A stretch of 64,000 bases of DNA from Chloroflexota bacterium (GTDB lineage Bacteria > Chloroflexota > Anaerolineae > Anaerolineales > Villigracilaceae), in assembly GCA_016191845.1 (NCBI GenBank), contig JACPVF010000016.1, positions 186,001 to 250,000 on the forward strand, in the 5' to 3' direction. The position numbers and the translations under genes are program-made. Positions within the stretch are counted from its first letter, which is position 1, and each line of letters opens with the position of its first letter. A model generated the notes under the pieces. It did not search any database. It was not told where the DNA came from and was given only the letters and a program-made list of their open reading frames with translations. Shown piece by piece: positions 17,949 to 25,925 of this stretch.

Positions 17949-20384
17949 ATGTTCCGACCCCGTTGGCGTAAGGTTGTTCACGACCTGTTTGATAACGTTG
18001 CCCGCACCCTGCTGGTGGTCTTTTCCATCGCAGTTGGTGTGTTTTCGATTGGTGTGATCTCGGGCGCGTATGTGATCATTAGCAATGACATGCCCATCAC
18101 CTATGCGGCCAATGTCCCTGCCAACGTTGAGTTGCGCATGGCTAATTTTGGCGACGAAGTGTTGACCTCGGTGCGCAATTTCAAGAACGTTAAGGATGCC
18201 GAAGCACGGTACGTTTTCAACGTCCGCGTGCGCGTGCCTGGCACCCAAAAATGGACCACGCTCGACCTGATGGCGTTTGACGACTACAAAAAGAATCAGG
18301 TCAACCTGTTGCAACCTGTGGAAGGAGAGTCTGTCCCTGGCAAGCACGAAGTGGTGCTCGAAAAAGGTGCACTTGATGAGCTTGACACGGGGGTGGGCGG
18401 CCAGCTCGAATTCGAACTGCCCGATGGCACGACGAAGATCCTGCCTGTCGTCGGCATCGTCAAGGACTCGGCCACGGGCGCAGGCGATTTCCTTGGGTCT
18501 GAGACGGCGTATATCACCATGTCCACGTTGTCGTCTTTGCAGCAACCTCAGGTTTTCAATCGGATCTACTTAACCGTATCTTCAGGCGGCGACAACCTGG
18601 CGCACATCCGTGAGGTGGGCGCAGACTTGAAGGACAAACTCGAAAAGGGCGGGGCGCTGGTCATTCGTCAGCGATTTTCGGAGACGCACAAGCATCCGCT
18701 GGCCGATACGCTCAACGCCGTGTTGGGTATCCTGTTGGCGCTCGGCGTGCTGATCCTGTTCCTGTCCAGTTCGTTGATCGCCAACACCTTGAGCGCCCTG
18801 CTCAACCAGCACCTGCGCTTCATCGGCGTGATGAAACTGATCGGCGGACGCGGCCGACAGGTCCTGATCATGTACCTGGTGTTGATCCTGTCCTTCGGCA
18901 TTATCGCCCTGCTGATCGCGGTCCCACTGGGTGGAGTAGGCGCGTACGCACTTGCCAATTACATCGCGACCACATTGGGCTTCGATTTACTGGGCTATCG
19001 TGTGGTGCCGTTTTCGGCTTCCATTCAAATTGCGGTGGGATTGTTGGTCCCCCTGATTGCGGGCCTGGCGCCCGTGGTCAACGGCTCGCGCATCACGGTG
19101 CTTTCCGCCCTGAGCGGGAACCTGACCGAGGACGAGAAACCCCACGACGGGACTGGCGAGAAACGCGTCCACTGGATGGACTGGATGCAGGTCCAGTTCA
19201 CGCACATGCTGGCCAAGCGTGGTATCCATATTCCGCGCCCGTTCGTCATCTCACTGCGCAACACTTTCCGCCGTCGCAGCCGACTTCTGCTGACGCTCTT
19301 CACCCTGACGATGGGCGGTGCCATCTTCATCGCGGTCTTCAATGTGCGCGTGACGTTGCACGACTACATGGGCATCATCGGAAAATATTTCTCTGCTGAT
19401 GTGACCCTCGATTTCAACCGTCCTTATCGATTGCGTGAGATCGAGCAGGCTGTCATGCAGGTGGATGGGGTAACGGGCGTGGAAGGCTGGCAATTTGTCA
19501 GTGGTGAGATCCTCGACCCGAATGGCAACGTGCTGGAGAACCTCAACGTGTTTGGCCCGCCTGCCAACAGTTTATTGGTGCGGCCCTTGATGGTATCGGG
19601 CCGTTGGTTGCATGCCGATGATGTTCGTGGCCTGGCCTTGAGTGAATCGGTCCTCAAATATTATCCCGACCTGCAGCCTGGTCAGACAATCAGGCTCAAA
19701 ATCAATGGCGACGACCAGGACTGGACCGTGCTTGGCATCTTCAAGTTCATGGACCGCGAGGGTGTGTTTGCGTACGCCCCATTTGGCTATATTTCGGAAG
19801 TGAACAACCTGACCAATCGCTCCTACTCGTTCCGTGTTGTCGCTTCGAGTCATGACCGCTCCACACAGGATGCCATGGCCGAGAAACTGGATACTTACCT
19901 GCGTGATAAAGGCTTCGATCTGCGCCGTTCCGAGGCAGGACACGCCTCGCTGGATACCGCCACCGAGAGCCTCGATATCCTCGTGACCTTCCTGCTGATC
20001 ATGGCGATTCTGACAGCGGTGGTCGGCTCGATGGGGTTGACAGGCACCATGGGCATGAACGTGCTCGAGCGCACGCGCGAGATCGGCATCATGCGCGCCA
20101 TCGGGGCGGATGACCGCGCTGTGATGCGTACGGTCATTGCTGAGGGTGTGGTCATCGGCGTCATCTCGTTCGCGCTGGCCATCCTCCTTTCGATCCCCTT
20201 CACTTATATGTTGTCTACCATCGTCAGTTTGGCGGTCTTTCAGACGCCCATCGACGTGGTCTTCACCTACTCAGGTTATGCCATCTGGCTGGCATTGGTG
20301 CTGGCGCTCTCCGCTGTGGCCAGCATCCTGCCTGCCCGTAATGCGGCCAGATTGACCATCCGCGAAGTGTTGGCCTACGAATAA
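17949..20384 (+). CDS. FtsX-type ABC transporter permease (two FtsX domains)
   Basis: An 811-residue permease. TM1 is at about 20-45, followed by a large extracytoplasmic domain. A first FtsX bundle spans ~255-390 (LGILLALGVLILFLSSSLIAN; RFIGVMKLIGGRGRQVL). A second TM at ~445-470 leads to another extracytoplasmic domain, and a C-terminal FtsX bundle spans ~675-805 (ERTREIGIMRAIGADDRAVM). Two FtsX units in one chain suggest a complete membrane part needing two ATPase subunits, which the 11575 and 12309 genes would supply. This resembles the MacB/LolCE class, which moves lipids, lipoproteins or peptides across the envelope. Substrate unknown. Confidence 0.92.
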   Translation: MFRPRWRKVVHDLFDNVARTLLVVFSIAVGVFSIGVISGAYVIISNDMPITYAANVPANVELRMANFGDEVLTSVRNFKNVKDAEARYVFNVRVRVPGTQKWTTLDLMAFDDYKKNQVNLLQPVEGESVPGKHEVVLEKGALDELDTGVGGQLEFELPDGTTKILPVVGIVKDSATGAGDFLGSETAYITMSTLSSLQQPQVFNRIYLTVSSGGDNLAHIREVGADLKDKLEKGGALVIRQRFSETHKHPLADTLNAVLGILLALGVLILFLSSSLIANTLSALLNQHLRFIGVMKLIGGRGRQVLIMYLVLILSFGIIALLIAVPLGGVGAYALANYIATTLGFDLLGYRVVPFSASIQIAVGLLVPLIAGLAPVVNGSRITVLSALSGNLTEDEKPHDGTGEKRVHWMDWMQVQFTHMLAKRGIHIPRPFVISLRNTFRRRSRLLLTLFTLTMGGAIFIAVFNVRVTLHDYMGIIGKYFSADVTLDFNRPYRLREIEQAVMQVDGVTGVEGWQFVSGEILDPNGNVLENLNVFGPPANSLLVRPLMVSGRWLHADDVRGLALSESVLKYYPDLQPGQTIRLKINGDDQDWTVLGIFKFMDREGVFAYAPFGYISEVNNLTNRSYSFRVVASSHDRSTQDAMAEKLDTYLRDKGFDLRRSEAGHASLDTATESLDILVTFLLIMAILTAVVGSMGLTGTMGMNVLERTREIGIMRAIGADDRAVMRTVIAEGVVIGVISFALAILLSIPFTYMLSTIVSLAVFQTPIDVVFTYSGYAIWLALVLALSAVASILPARNAARLTIREVLAYE

Positions 20385-20411
20385 CGAATCAACCCATTGG
20401 GAAGAGGTACC

Positions 20412-21530
20412 ATGAAAAAACAGAATCCAATTTTCCTGACCCTGGCCATTCTGGCCATCCTCCTCTCGGCTTGCGGATCGCAGCAGGCGACCGCTACGCC
20501 GTCTATGGCTACGCCTGTGCCCGCCTCCGACGTGATCGCCGAGGCTCATTTCGTCCCTGCCCGATATGCCACGCTCTCGTTCCTCGCGCGGGGTGGAGTC
20601 GCCGAGGTGAACGTCCAGATCGGTGATACGGTCAAGGCGGGTGATGTGCTGGCCCGCCTCGACAGCGCCGCTCCCGCTGAGGCGCAGGTGGTGGAACTGC
20701 AACAGGCCTACGACTCGCTCCTGCGCAACGCCAGCGCCGACCATGCCGCTGCCTGGCAGGCCTACATGAACGCCCAGAAGGTCCGTGAGACGGCCACCAA
20801 GAAGTGGAACGACATCAACCTGCGTGACATCGAGAAACGCATCGAGGATCGCCAGAAGGATGTGGACGATCGCAAGGCCGACCTCGACAAGGCCCAGGCA
20901 AACTTCGATGCGGTCAAGGATCGTGGCAAGGACGACTCCAACTACAGGGCCCGTGAGGATGACCTGGAGCACGCCCAGGCCGATTACGACGAGGCCGTCA
21001 AGGACCTCGAGTCCACCATTCGTGAGCGCGACGTCCCGCGCGCCAACCTCGATGCCGCGCTGGCCGCCGAAGCCGAGGCCAAGTATCAGTATGAGATCAG
21101 CCTCGACGGTCCCAACAAGGACAAATTGGCGCTGATCAAATCGCAGTTGGCGGCTGCCCAATCCACGCTGACCAACTACGTCATCACCGCGCCGTTCGAT
21201 GGGGTCGTGATGGACGTCAGCGTGTCGGTGGGTGACCAGGCTGGCCCAGAAGCCTATGCTGTCAAGATCGCCGACACCAGCGCCTGGTATGTTGAGACCA
21301 GCGATCTGACCGAGTTGGATGTGGTCAAGATCAGCCAGGGGCAGTCTGCCGCCGTCGTGGCTGATGCCCTCCCCGAGGTCACCATGCACGGCACGGTCGA
21401 AACCATCTCGCAAGCCTACACCCTGCAAAGCGGCGACATCCTCTACAAGGTCAAGCTCAAGGTCGAGGATGTGGATCCGCGTGTGCTATGGGGTATGACC
21501 GTGGAGGTCACCTTCACCTCGGGTAAGTAG
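20412..21530 (+). CDS. Lipoprotein membrane-fusion (HlyD/MacA-like) adaptor
   Basis: 372 residues. A signal peptide ends in the lipobox LLSACGS, so the mature protein is lipid-anchored. A lipoyl/barrel-sandwich half (AEVNVQIGDTVKAGDVLARLD) is followed by a long charged alpha-helical hairpin (~100-240, rich in Asp/Lys/Ala). The second half of the barrel is VITAPFDGVVMDVSVSVGDQAG, and the C-terminal beta domain follows. This is the adaptor of a MacAB-type efflux assembly, and it closes the exporter cluster. The ATG at 20412 has GAGG upstream. In a monoderm-like envelope the adaptor may serve permease regulation or substrate handling rather than docking to a TolC channel. Confidence 0.92.
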   Translation: MKKQNPIFLTLAILAILLSACGSQQATATPSMATPVPASDVIAEAHFVPARYATLSFLARGGVAEVNVQIGDTVKAGDVLARLDSAAPAEAQVVELQQAYDSLLRNASADHAAAWQAYMNAQKVRETATKKWNDINLRDIEKRIEDRQKDVDDRKADLDKAQANFDAVKDRGKDDSNYRAREDDLEHAQADYDEAVKDLESTIRERDVPRANLDAALAAEAEAKYQYEISLDGPNKDKLALIKSQLAAAQSTLTNYVITAPFDGVVMDVSVSVGDQAGPEAYAVKIADTSAWYVETSDLTELDVVKISQGQSAAVVADALPEVTMHGTVETISQAYTLQSGDILYKVKLKVEDVDPRVLWGMTVEVTFTSGK

Positions 21531-21545
21531 AACAGTTGTTGTATT

Positions 21546-21578
21546 GAATTCGCGCGAAAGCGTGCAATAATAAAATTG
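21546..21578 (+). promoter_or_regulatory. Putative promoter of the tandem riboswitch transcript
   Basis: TTGAAT, about 16-17 nt, then the AATAATAAAAT region, ending just before the first aptamer (21581). This would start transcription immediately 5' of the riboswitch array, independent of the exporter cluster. Confidence 0.5.
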
Positions 21579-21580
21579 CT

Positions 21581-21663
21581 CCGATAAAAGGCAAACCCGG
21601 GGAAACCCGGCGACGCAAAGTCATGGGTCTACGGTCAAATCGACCAGGACTGCCAGACTACCG
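21581..21663 (+). ncRNA. GEMM / cyclic-di-GMP-I riboswitch aptamer, copy 1 of 3
   Basis: Matches the GEMM-I consensus: AAAGGCAAACC, a stem CCGGG-GAAA-CCCGG capped by a GNRA tetraloop, then GCGACGCAAAGTCATGGGTCTA. A second stem GGTC/GACC follows, then AGGACTGCCAGACTACCG. The conserved GACGCAAAG joining region, the G just before CAAACC, and the C in the closing ACCG are all present, as in known c-di-GMP-binding members. It binds the second messenger in the 5' leader of an RNA. Ligand class is assigned by homology. Confidence 0.9.
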
Positions 21664-21748
21664 ATAAAAGCAAAACCGTCGAAAGACGGCGACGCAGAGC
21701 CCGGCATCTAACATCGGAAACAAAACGATTAGGATCGACCGGCCGACC
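21661..21748 (+). ncRNA. GEMM riboswitch aptamer, copy 2 of 3 (divergent)
   Basis: Directly abuts copy 1, sharing CCG. AAAGCAAAACC is followed by stem CCGTC-GAAA-GACGG, then GCGACGCAGAGCCCGGCATCTA, a second stem ATCG/CGAT, and TAGGATCGACCGGCCGACCG. Compensatory changes against copies 1 and 3 keep both stems. The joining region reads GACGCAGAG instead of GACGCAAAG, changing the middle A that in characterised aptamers stacks between the two ligand bases. Affinity or ligand choice may therefore differ, or this copy may be degenerate. Confidence 0.82.
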
Positions 21749-21831
21749 GAAAGGTAAAACCAGGGAAACCTGGCGACGCAAAGTCATGGGTCTAAAGTTG
21801 ACCACAGTCAACCATGACCGCCAGACTGCCG
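21746..21831 (+). ncRNA. GEMM riboswitch aptamer, copy 3 of 3
   Basis: AAAGGTAAAACC, stem CCAGG-GAAA-CCTGG, then the same joining sequence as copy 1 (GACGCAAAGTCATGGGTCTA). A longer second stem GTTGAC/GTCAAC follows, then GACCGCCAGACTGCCG. Its 3' end lies 11 nt before the terminator hairpin at 21843. The TGCCG at the aptamer 3' end can alternatively pair with CGGCA at the base of the terminator's 3' arm, giving a plausible switch. Confidence 0.88.
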
Positions 21832-21842
21832 AAGAGTTTTAC

Positions 21843-21880
21843 AGCAGGGATGTCAGCAACGGCATCCCTGCTTACATTTT
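21843..21880 (+). terminator. Terminator hairpin (expression platform) after the riboswitch array
   Basis: AGCAGGGATG / CATCCCTGCT, a 10-bp stem with a 10-nt loop, followed by TTACATTTT. It sits between the third aptamer and the ruvB promoter. This is the expected position for ligand-controlled transcription termination. Confidence 0.75.
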
Positions 21881-21911
21881 CTGAACCTGAGGCGGGTCCC
21901 GTTTCATTGGG

Positions 21912-21917
21912 TATAAT
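21912..21917 (+). promoter_or_regulatory. -10 box of a leaderless ruvB promoter
   Basis: A perfect TATAAT ending 7 nt before the ruvB ATG (21925). Transcription would begin at or next to the start codon. It lies downstream of the riboswitch terminator, so ruvB can be made without passing through the riboswitches. Confidence 0.7.
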
Positions 21918-21924
21918 CGAACCT

Positions 21925-22950
21925 ATGAGCGAATCCCGTCCCCGCCCCCTCGACCCCGAAGCCAAACCCGACGACCGCGTCGACAACGCCCTGCGTCCGC
22001 AAAAACTGGACGACCTGATCGGCCAGGACCAGGTCAAGGAAAACCTGTCCATCCTGATCGCTGCCGCGCGCGCACGTGGCGAGGCCCTGGACCACGTCCT
22101 CTTTTACGGACCGCCCGGGCTGGGCAAGACCACGCTGGCACATGTGGTTGCCAATGAGATGGGCGTCAACGTCAAGGTGACGGCAGGTCCCGTCATCGAG
22201 CGGGCGGGCGACCTGGCCGCCATCCTCACCAACCTGCGCGCAGGCGATGTGCTCTTTATCGACGAGGTCCATCGCCTGGGCCGCGCCGTGGAAGAGGTGC
22301 TGTATCCCGCCATGGAAGATTTCGCGCTGGATATCGTCATCGGCAAGGGACCCTCGGCACGCTCGATCCGCCTCAAGCTGCCGCATTTCACGGTCGTCGG
22401 TGCGACCACGCGCCTGGCGCTGGTCACGGCTCCGCTGCGGGCGCGCTTCGGCGCCGTCTATCGCCTCGACTATTACGACGCGCCCGCCATGCAGTCCATC
22501 GTCAGCCGTGCGGCGGGCATGTTGAAAGTGGAAGTGGACCAGGGCGGCATCGAAGAAGTGGCCCGTCGGGCCCGTGGCACCCCACGCGTGGCGTTGCGCC
22601 TGCTGCGGCGTGTCCGCGACTTTGCCCAGGTCCGCGCGAATGGCATTGTCACCCGCAAGGTGGCTCAGGAGGCGCTCGACCTGTTACAGGTCGATCCGCT
22701 GGGCCTGGATGATGTGGACCGCCGCGTGCTCAAGACCATCATCGAAAAATACAAGGGCGGACCCGTGGGCCTGAACACCATTGCCGCCTCGATCAGCGAG
22801 GAGCAGGACACCATCATGGACGTGGTCGAGCCCTACCTGTTGCAGTTGGGTTTCCTCGACCGCACCCCACAGGGCCGTGTGGCGACTAAATCCGCGTATG
22901 AGCATCTCGGGCTGGAGTGGAAGGAAGAGGGGCAGCCAAGGCTTCTTTGA
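21925..22950 (+). CDS. ruvB: Holliday junction branch migration helicase RuvB
   Basis: A 341-residue AAA+ ATPase that drives branch migration of Holliday junctions with RuvA. Walker A is [13 protein letters not shown], Walker B is [11 protein letters not shown], sensor 1 is VGATTR, and the arginine finger is in APLRARFG. The C-terminal winged helix ([19 protein letters not shown], then RTPQGRVAT) is complete. The ATG at 21925 is chosen because N-terminal residues from here match the family ([12 protein letters not shown]). The frame is open upstream into the riboswitch region but that part is not protein-like. ruvA and ruvC are not in the window. Confidence 0.97.
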   Translation: MSESRPRPLDPEAKPDDRVDNALRPQKLDDLIGQDQVKENLSILIAAARARGEALDHVLFYGPPGLGKTTLAHVVANEMGVNVKVTAGPVIERAGDLAAILTNLRAGDVLFIDEVHRLGRAVEEVLYPAMEDFALDIVIGKGPSARSIRLKLPHFTVVGATTRLALVTAPLRARFGAVYRLDYYDAPAMQSIVSRAAGMLKVEVDQGGIEEVARRARGTPRVALRLLRRVRDFAQVRANGIVTRKVAQEALDLLQVDPLGLDDVDRRVLKTIIEKYKGGPVGLNTIAASISEEQDTIMDVVEPYLLQLGFLDRTPQGRVATKSAYEHLGLEWKEEGQPRLL

Positions 22951-22951
22951 T

Positions 22952-23030
22952 GTCATTGCGAGGCCGTAGGCCGAAGCAATCTCCTATTCGTACGAGATTG
23001 CTTCGCTCGCTGGCGCTCGCTCGCAATGAC
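22952..23030. repeat. Dispersed inverted repeat GTCATTGCGAG ... CTCGCAATGAC, copy A
   Basis: Complementary ends enclose GAAGCAATCTC / GAGATTGCTTCG arms, forming a nested hairpin in the ruvB-DUF2905 gap. Degraded relatives lie at 23275-23371 and 58840-58930. A short non-coding REP-like family. Confidence 0.8.
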
Positions 23031-23041
23031 GGAGTTTGACG

Positions 23042-23269
23042 ATGGAAACCTTCGGACGATATGTAATGCTCGGCGGCGTGCTGCTGTTCCTGGTGGGAGG
23101 CGCGATCTTCCTTTCCGCCAGGTTTGGCTTTCCGTTAGGCCGTCTGCCAGGGGATATTCGCATCGAAGGGGCGAACGGCAGTTTCTATTTCCCGCTGACC
23201 AGCTCGATCCTAGTCTCTGTCATTTTGACGATTGTGCTGAATGTGATTGTCAGGTTGTTTAAAAAGTAA
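23042..23269 (+). CDS. DUF2905 domain small membrane protein
   Basis: A 75-residue protein with two TM helices flanking the conserved GRLPGDIRIEG core, which defines DUF2905. Function is unknown. In many bacteria this gene travels with ruvB and the queuosine genes queA/tgt, and here ruvB is upstream and tgt 4.7 kb downstream on the same strand. A repeat element separates it from ruvB. Confidence 0.9.
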   Translation: METFGRYVMLGGVLLFLVGGAIFLSARFGFPLGRLPGDIRIEGANGSFYFPLTSSILVSVILTIVLNVIVRLFKK

Positions 23270-23274
23270 GACAT

Positions 23275-23371
23275 GTCGTTGCGAGGGCGATGTTTTTCGC
23301 CCGAGGCAACCTCCCAATTTTGGGGTATTTACTTTATTCCATGAGATTGCTTCGCTCGCTGGAGCTCGCTT
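23275..23371. repeat. Dispersed inverted repeat, copy B (degraded)
   Basis: GTCGTTGCGAGGGCG ... GAGATTGCTTCGCTCGCTGGAGCTCGC, the same family as 22952-23030 with an altered centre and a truncated right end. Its edge abuts the stop codon of the minus-strand permease at 23370. Confidence 0.65.
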
Positions 23372-24155
23372 AAATTTCCACCTGCATGCTGCTTCCACTC
23401 TCATACCGCTTCAATCCCCTATAAAAGACCCAGACTGAAAACAGCATCAACAACACTGCGCTGACCAGCAGTTGCAGCAACGCGCCCCATGAAAAGGACT
23501 TGACGAACTCCGCGGGCAGCGAACCGATCAACGAAGCAGGGATGATGGTCAACAGGATGAACTTTGCCGCGCCCTCGAACAGGGAGCCTGGATACAACGA
23601 AAAGGTCAGGAGCGCATTCAGAGCCAGTTGACTGATGGCGGTGGTGTTTCCCATCCAAAAGGACAGGCTCTGCACCAGCGTCAGGAATGAAAGAAAGATC
23701 GAGACCGCCACGGTCACGCCGAGCAGGTAGCGCAGGAAACCATCAGGGGTGAGGTAACCTGAGAGGATGTAGCTGCCCAGGCCGTAGATCAGGTCGCCCA
23801 TGCCGCTGCCGAGGCTGCGCGAGGCCAGCGTGTGTAATAGTACAGGCCGGGGCAGGGATAAATAATAATCCAGCCGTCCAAGGGTGATGATCTCGGAGAG
23901 TGTCGTGAAGTTGCCGAAGAAATAGGCAGCGATGCCCCAGGCCGTGGCCGCAATGCCGAACAGCAGCATCATGTCCTGTAAGTTCCAGCCGCGCACTGCG
24001 TTGAACTTGTTGAAGTACAGCACCCAGAACATGAAATAAGCCAGGTTGTTGAGCATCATGAACACCACCTGCGTCAGGAACGCGGCGCGATATTCCATGG
24101 CGCTTTGCAGGTTGGCCTTCCATAAGGCGGCGAGGAGTTGCAGGTGGCGCTTCAT
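23370..24155 (-). CDS. ABC-2 type transporter permease (second subunit)
   Basis: 261 residues with six TM segments; the N-terminal cytoplasmic part (HLQLLAALWKANLQSAMEYRAAFL) and LSLPRPVLLHTLASRSLG fit the DUF990-like ABC-2 permeases. It pairs with the permease directly upstream, whose stop codon lies 1 nt before this ATG, and with the ATPase at 25922-26911. Such three-gene sets export drugs, lipids or unknown molecules. A GTG three codons earlier is an alternative start. Confidence 0.85.
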   Translation of the reverse strand: MKRHLQLLAALWKANLQSAMEYRAAFLTQVVFMMLNNLAYFMFWVLYFNKFNAVRGWNLQDMMLLFGIAATAWGIAAYFFGNFTTLSEIITLGRLDYYLSLPRPVLLHTLASRSLGSGMGDLIYGLGSYILSGYLTPDGFLRYLLGVTVAVSIFLSFLTLVQSLSFWMGNTTAISQLALNALLTFSLYPGSLFEGAAKFILLTIIPASLIGSLPAEFVKSFSWGALLQLLVSAVLLMLFSVWVFYRGLKRYESGSSMQVEI

Positions 24156-24156
24156 C

Positions 24157-24942
24157 TCAACCACCGTTCACGGCCAGCGAGCGGACGCTGCTGCGGTAGG
24201 CCAGTCCCAGCAGGAAGATGAGCATGACGATCCAGATCCACTGCACGGACAGGAACTGCCAGAACAACGTGGGGTCGGGTTTGACGAACAGACGCGCGGG
24301 CGCGTACATCATGTAAGCGAAGGGCAGCGACTTGGTGATAGGTTGCAGCCAGCCAGGGAACATGTCCAGTGGCAGCAGCATTCCGCCGAGGATGAAGACC
24401 GCCTTCTGGTAGATTAACTCGAAGGAGTTGGTCTCTTCCACAAGAAAGGCCAGCAGTCCGATTAGTGACATCATGCAGAAATGCAATATCCAGGCACCGA
24501 AGGCCAGCGTCACAGCCATGCCCCAGCCGATCAGCGTGGGCAGCGGACCGACCAGCAGCCATACGGCAGGGATGCCCACCAGCAGGTTGAGCACCGCGCG
24601 AACGCCGCCATCGCCTAATCCGTGAAAGAAATGATAGACAAGGAAGTTATACGGCTTGCTGAGCAGATAAGCTACTTCTCCGCTTTTGACCTGCTCCGAG
24701 ATGACGCGGTTCACGCGCGGACGTCCCAGCTCGATGACCTCGCACATCAGCAGGTACCACAGCATGTTTGGGAAGGTCAGCCCGTTGATGGACTCGGTCC
24801 CAGCCGCCGCGAAAGTGGCGCGCCACAAGCCCGCGAAGATCAGCATGAAGATGACGATGCTGACCGAACGCCCGAGGAAGTCGCCAGGGTAGGCGAGGGA
24901 GTTGACGATCTGAGTGGAGAAGATGGCCCAATATTTTTTCAT
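24157..24942 (-). CDS. ABC-2 type transporter permease (first subunit)
   Basis: 261 residues with six TM segments and the motif VISEQVKSGEVAYLLSKPYNFLVYHFFHGLG, typical of ABC-2 permeases of the DUF990 type. It probably forms a heterodimer with the following permease. The upstream 146 nt before the DUF2785 gene hold repeats, so co-transcription with the ATPase is possible but not certain. Confidence 0.85.
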   Translation of the reverse strand: MKKYWAIFSTQIVNSLAYPGDFLGRSVSIVIFMLIFAGLWRATFAAAGTESINGLTFPNMLWYLLMCEVIELGRPRVNRVISEQVKSGEVAYLLSKPYNFLVYHFFHGLGDGGVRAVLNLLVGIPAVWLLVGPLPTLIGWGMAVTLAFGAWILHFCMMSLIGLLAFLVEETNSFELIYQKAVFILGGMLLPLDMFPGWLQPITKSLPFAYMMYAPARLFVKPDPTLFWQFLSVQWIWIVMLIFLLGLAYRSSVRSLAVNGG

Positions 24943-24955
24943 GATTTGTTATTTC

Positions 24956-25003
24956 GCCCAGAGTGGAGGGCCGAGGGCGCTTCGAGGCCCGCAGTCGAAG
25001 GGC
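24956..25003. repeat. Dispersed palindromic repeat (CTTCGACTGCG family)
   Basis: GCCCagagtggag ... cgcagtcgaaGGGC, a copy of the repeat described at 9871, in the gap between the first permease and the DUF2785 gene. Confidence 0.65.
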
Positions 25004-25023
25004 GGGTATTTTGGTTACATGCG

Positions 25024-25070
25024 CTCCCTGGCACCGCCCGTGATTTGCTTGGCAAATCAGGCAGGTGTCG
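25024..25070 (+). repeat. 47-bp repeat, left copy (inverted partner at 26988-27034)
   Basis: From CTCCCTGGCACCGCCCG to GGCAGGTGTCG. An exact reverse complement of 47 nt occurs at 26988-27034. It contains an inner palindrome around GATTTGCTTGGCAAATC. The two copies bracket the DUF2785 and ABC ATPase genes. Confidence 0.9.
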
Positions 25071-25088
25071 GCTACGCTCAGCGCGGAG

Positions 25089-25925
25089 TTAATATGGTTT
25101 CAAATTTGCGTTTGCTTCCAGCAGCAGAGATTGCAGCTTTTCTTTGTGTTTCAACTCTTCAGCAGCGACCACGCGCAACGTGAGGCTGCGCAGGAAATTG
25201 CGGACGTTGAAGTAGGCAAAACTGCGCTCTTCGTTCATCCAGGCGCCCTTCCAGCCGTCAGTGTTGGGATTCGTCAAGGTGGCGAGCCAGCCCTGGACGG
25301 CGGCTTCGTCGAGCAGGTCACGCTCGAGGGCGGTCAGCGCGGCGCGGACCAGGCGATCATCCTCGCCGTGGATATAGATCCAGTTTGTGGCGTGGACCAG
25401 CTTGGTCGAGATCCCGTTCAGGATGCTGAGCAGGTCGTTTGCCCGCAGGTGAGTGCTGCGCGCCAGTACGAACAGTAGGTCGGCAGTGTGGGCCAGGGCG
25501 TGCCCCCAGCCTTTTTCGCCTGTGTAGCCGCGCGGGTCGGCTTCTGATTCGAGATAGGCCAGCCCACGGGTCAGCAGGTTGTGGACCTCGTCCGCATCCA
25601 GGAAAGGCTGCTGATTGTCATGGTTGATCACCTCGGCCAGGCACAGCACCGAGAAGGCGCGCAGATACAGGCTGTCCTCGCCGACCTCGCCCAGGCCTTC
25701 GTTGAGGTTGGCCAGCAGGCGCATGATGTAGGTGCGGACCAGCTCGGGCGGATACAGTCCCTTGTCGAGCCAGGTGGCGAAGACCTCGTAGGCGATGGTG
25801 TCGCGCAGGTCAGGGTCGGGACTGCCGAGGTAGACGAACAGTTCCTCGGTCAGGGTGAAGACGTCCTGCCCGTCGGGGACGGTGAACTCGTTGTTGCGGA
25901 TGTCGAGCCAGAATTGTTTGTTCAT
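25089..25925 (-). CDS. DUF2785 domain protein
   Basis: A 278-residue soluble, mostly helical protein. GWGHALAHTADLLFVLARS and the spaced helical repeats fit DUF2785, whose function is unknown. The ATG at 25925 overlaps the ATPase stop by ATGA, so translation is coupled to the exporter ATPase. The frame is open far upstream, but that part is antisense-like sequence within the ATPase gene. Its link to export is by position only. Confidence 0.8.
   Translation of the reverse strand: MNKQFWLDIRNNEFTVPDGQDVFTLTEELFVYLGSPDPDLRDTIAYEVFATWLDKGLYPPELVRTYIMRLLANLNEGLGEVGEDSLYLRAFSVLCLAEVINHDNQQPFLDADEVHNLLTRGLAYLESEADPRGYTGEKGWGHALAHTADLLFVLARSTHLRANDLLSILNGISTKLVHATNWIYIHGEDDRLVRAALTALERDLLDEAAVQGWLATLTNPNTDGWKGAWMNEERSFAYFNVRNFLRSLTLRVVAAEELKHKEKLQSLLLEANANLKPY

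Noticed and set aside
20271-21428. Long minus-strand open frame (385 codons) over the adaptor gene
   Set aside because: Antisense to the permease end and adaptor; low-complexity Gly/Val/Leu sequence mirrors the codon pattern of the sense gene.
21581-21831. c-di-GMP-II or another riboswitch class
   Set aside because: The GNRA-capped first stem and GACGCAAAG joiner fit GEMM (class I); the class-II pseudoknot elements were not seen.
21814-21924. Longer RuvB start inside the riboswitch/terminator region
   Set aside because: These codons cover the third aptamer, terminator and promoter and do not resemble RuvB.
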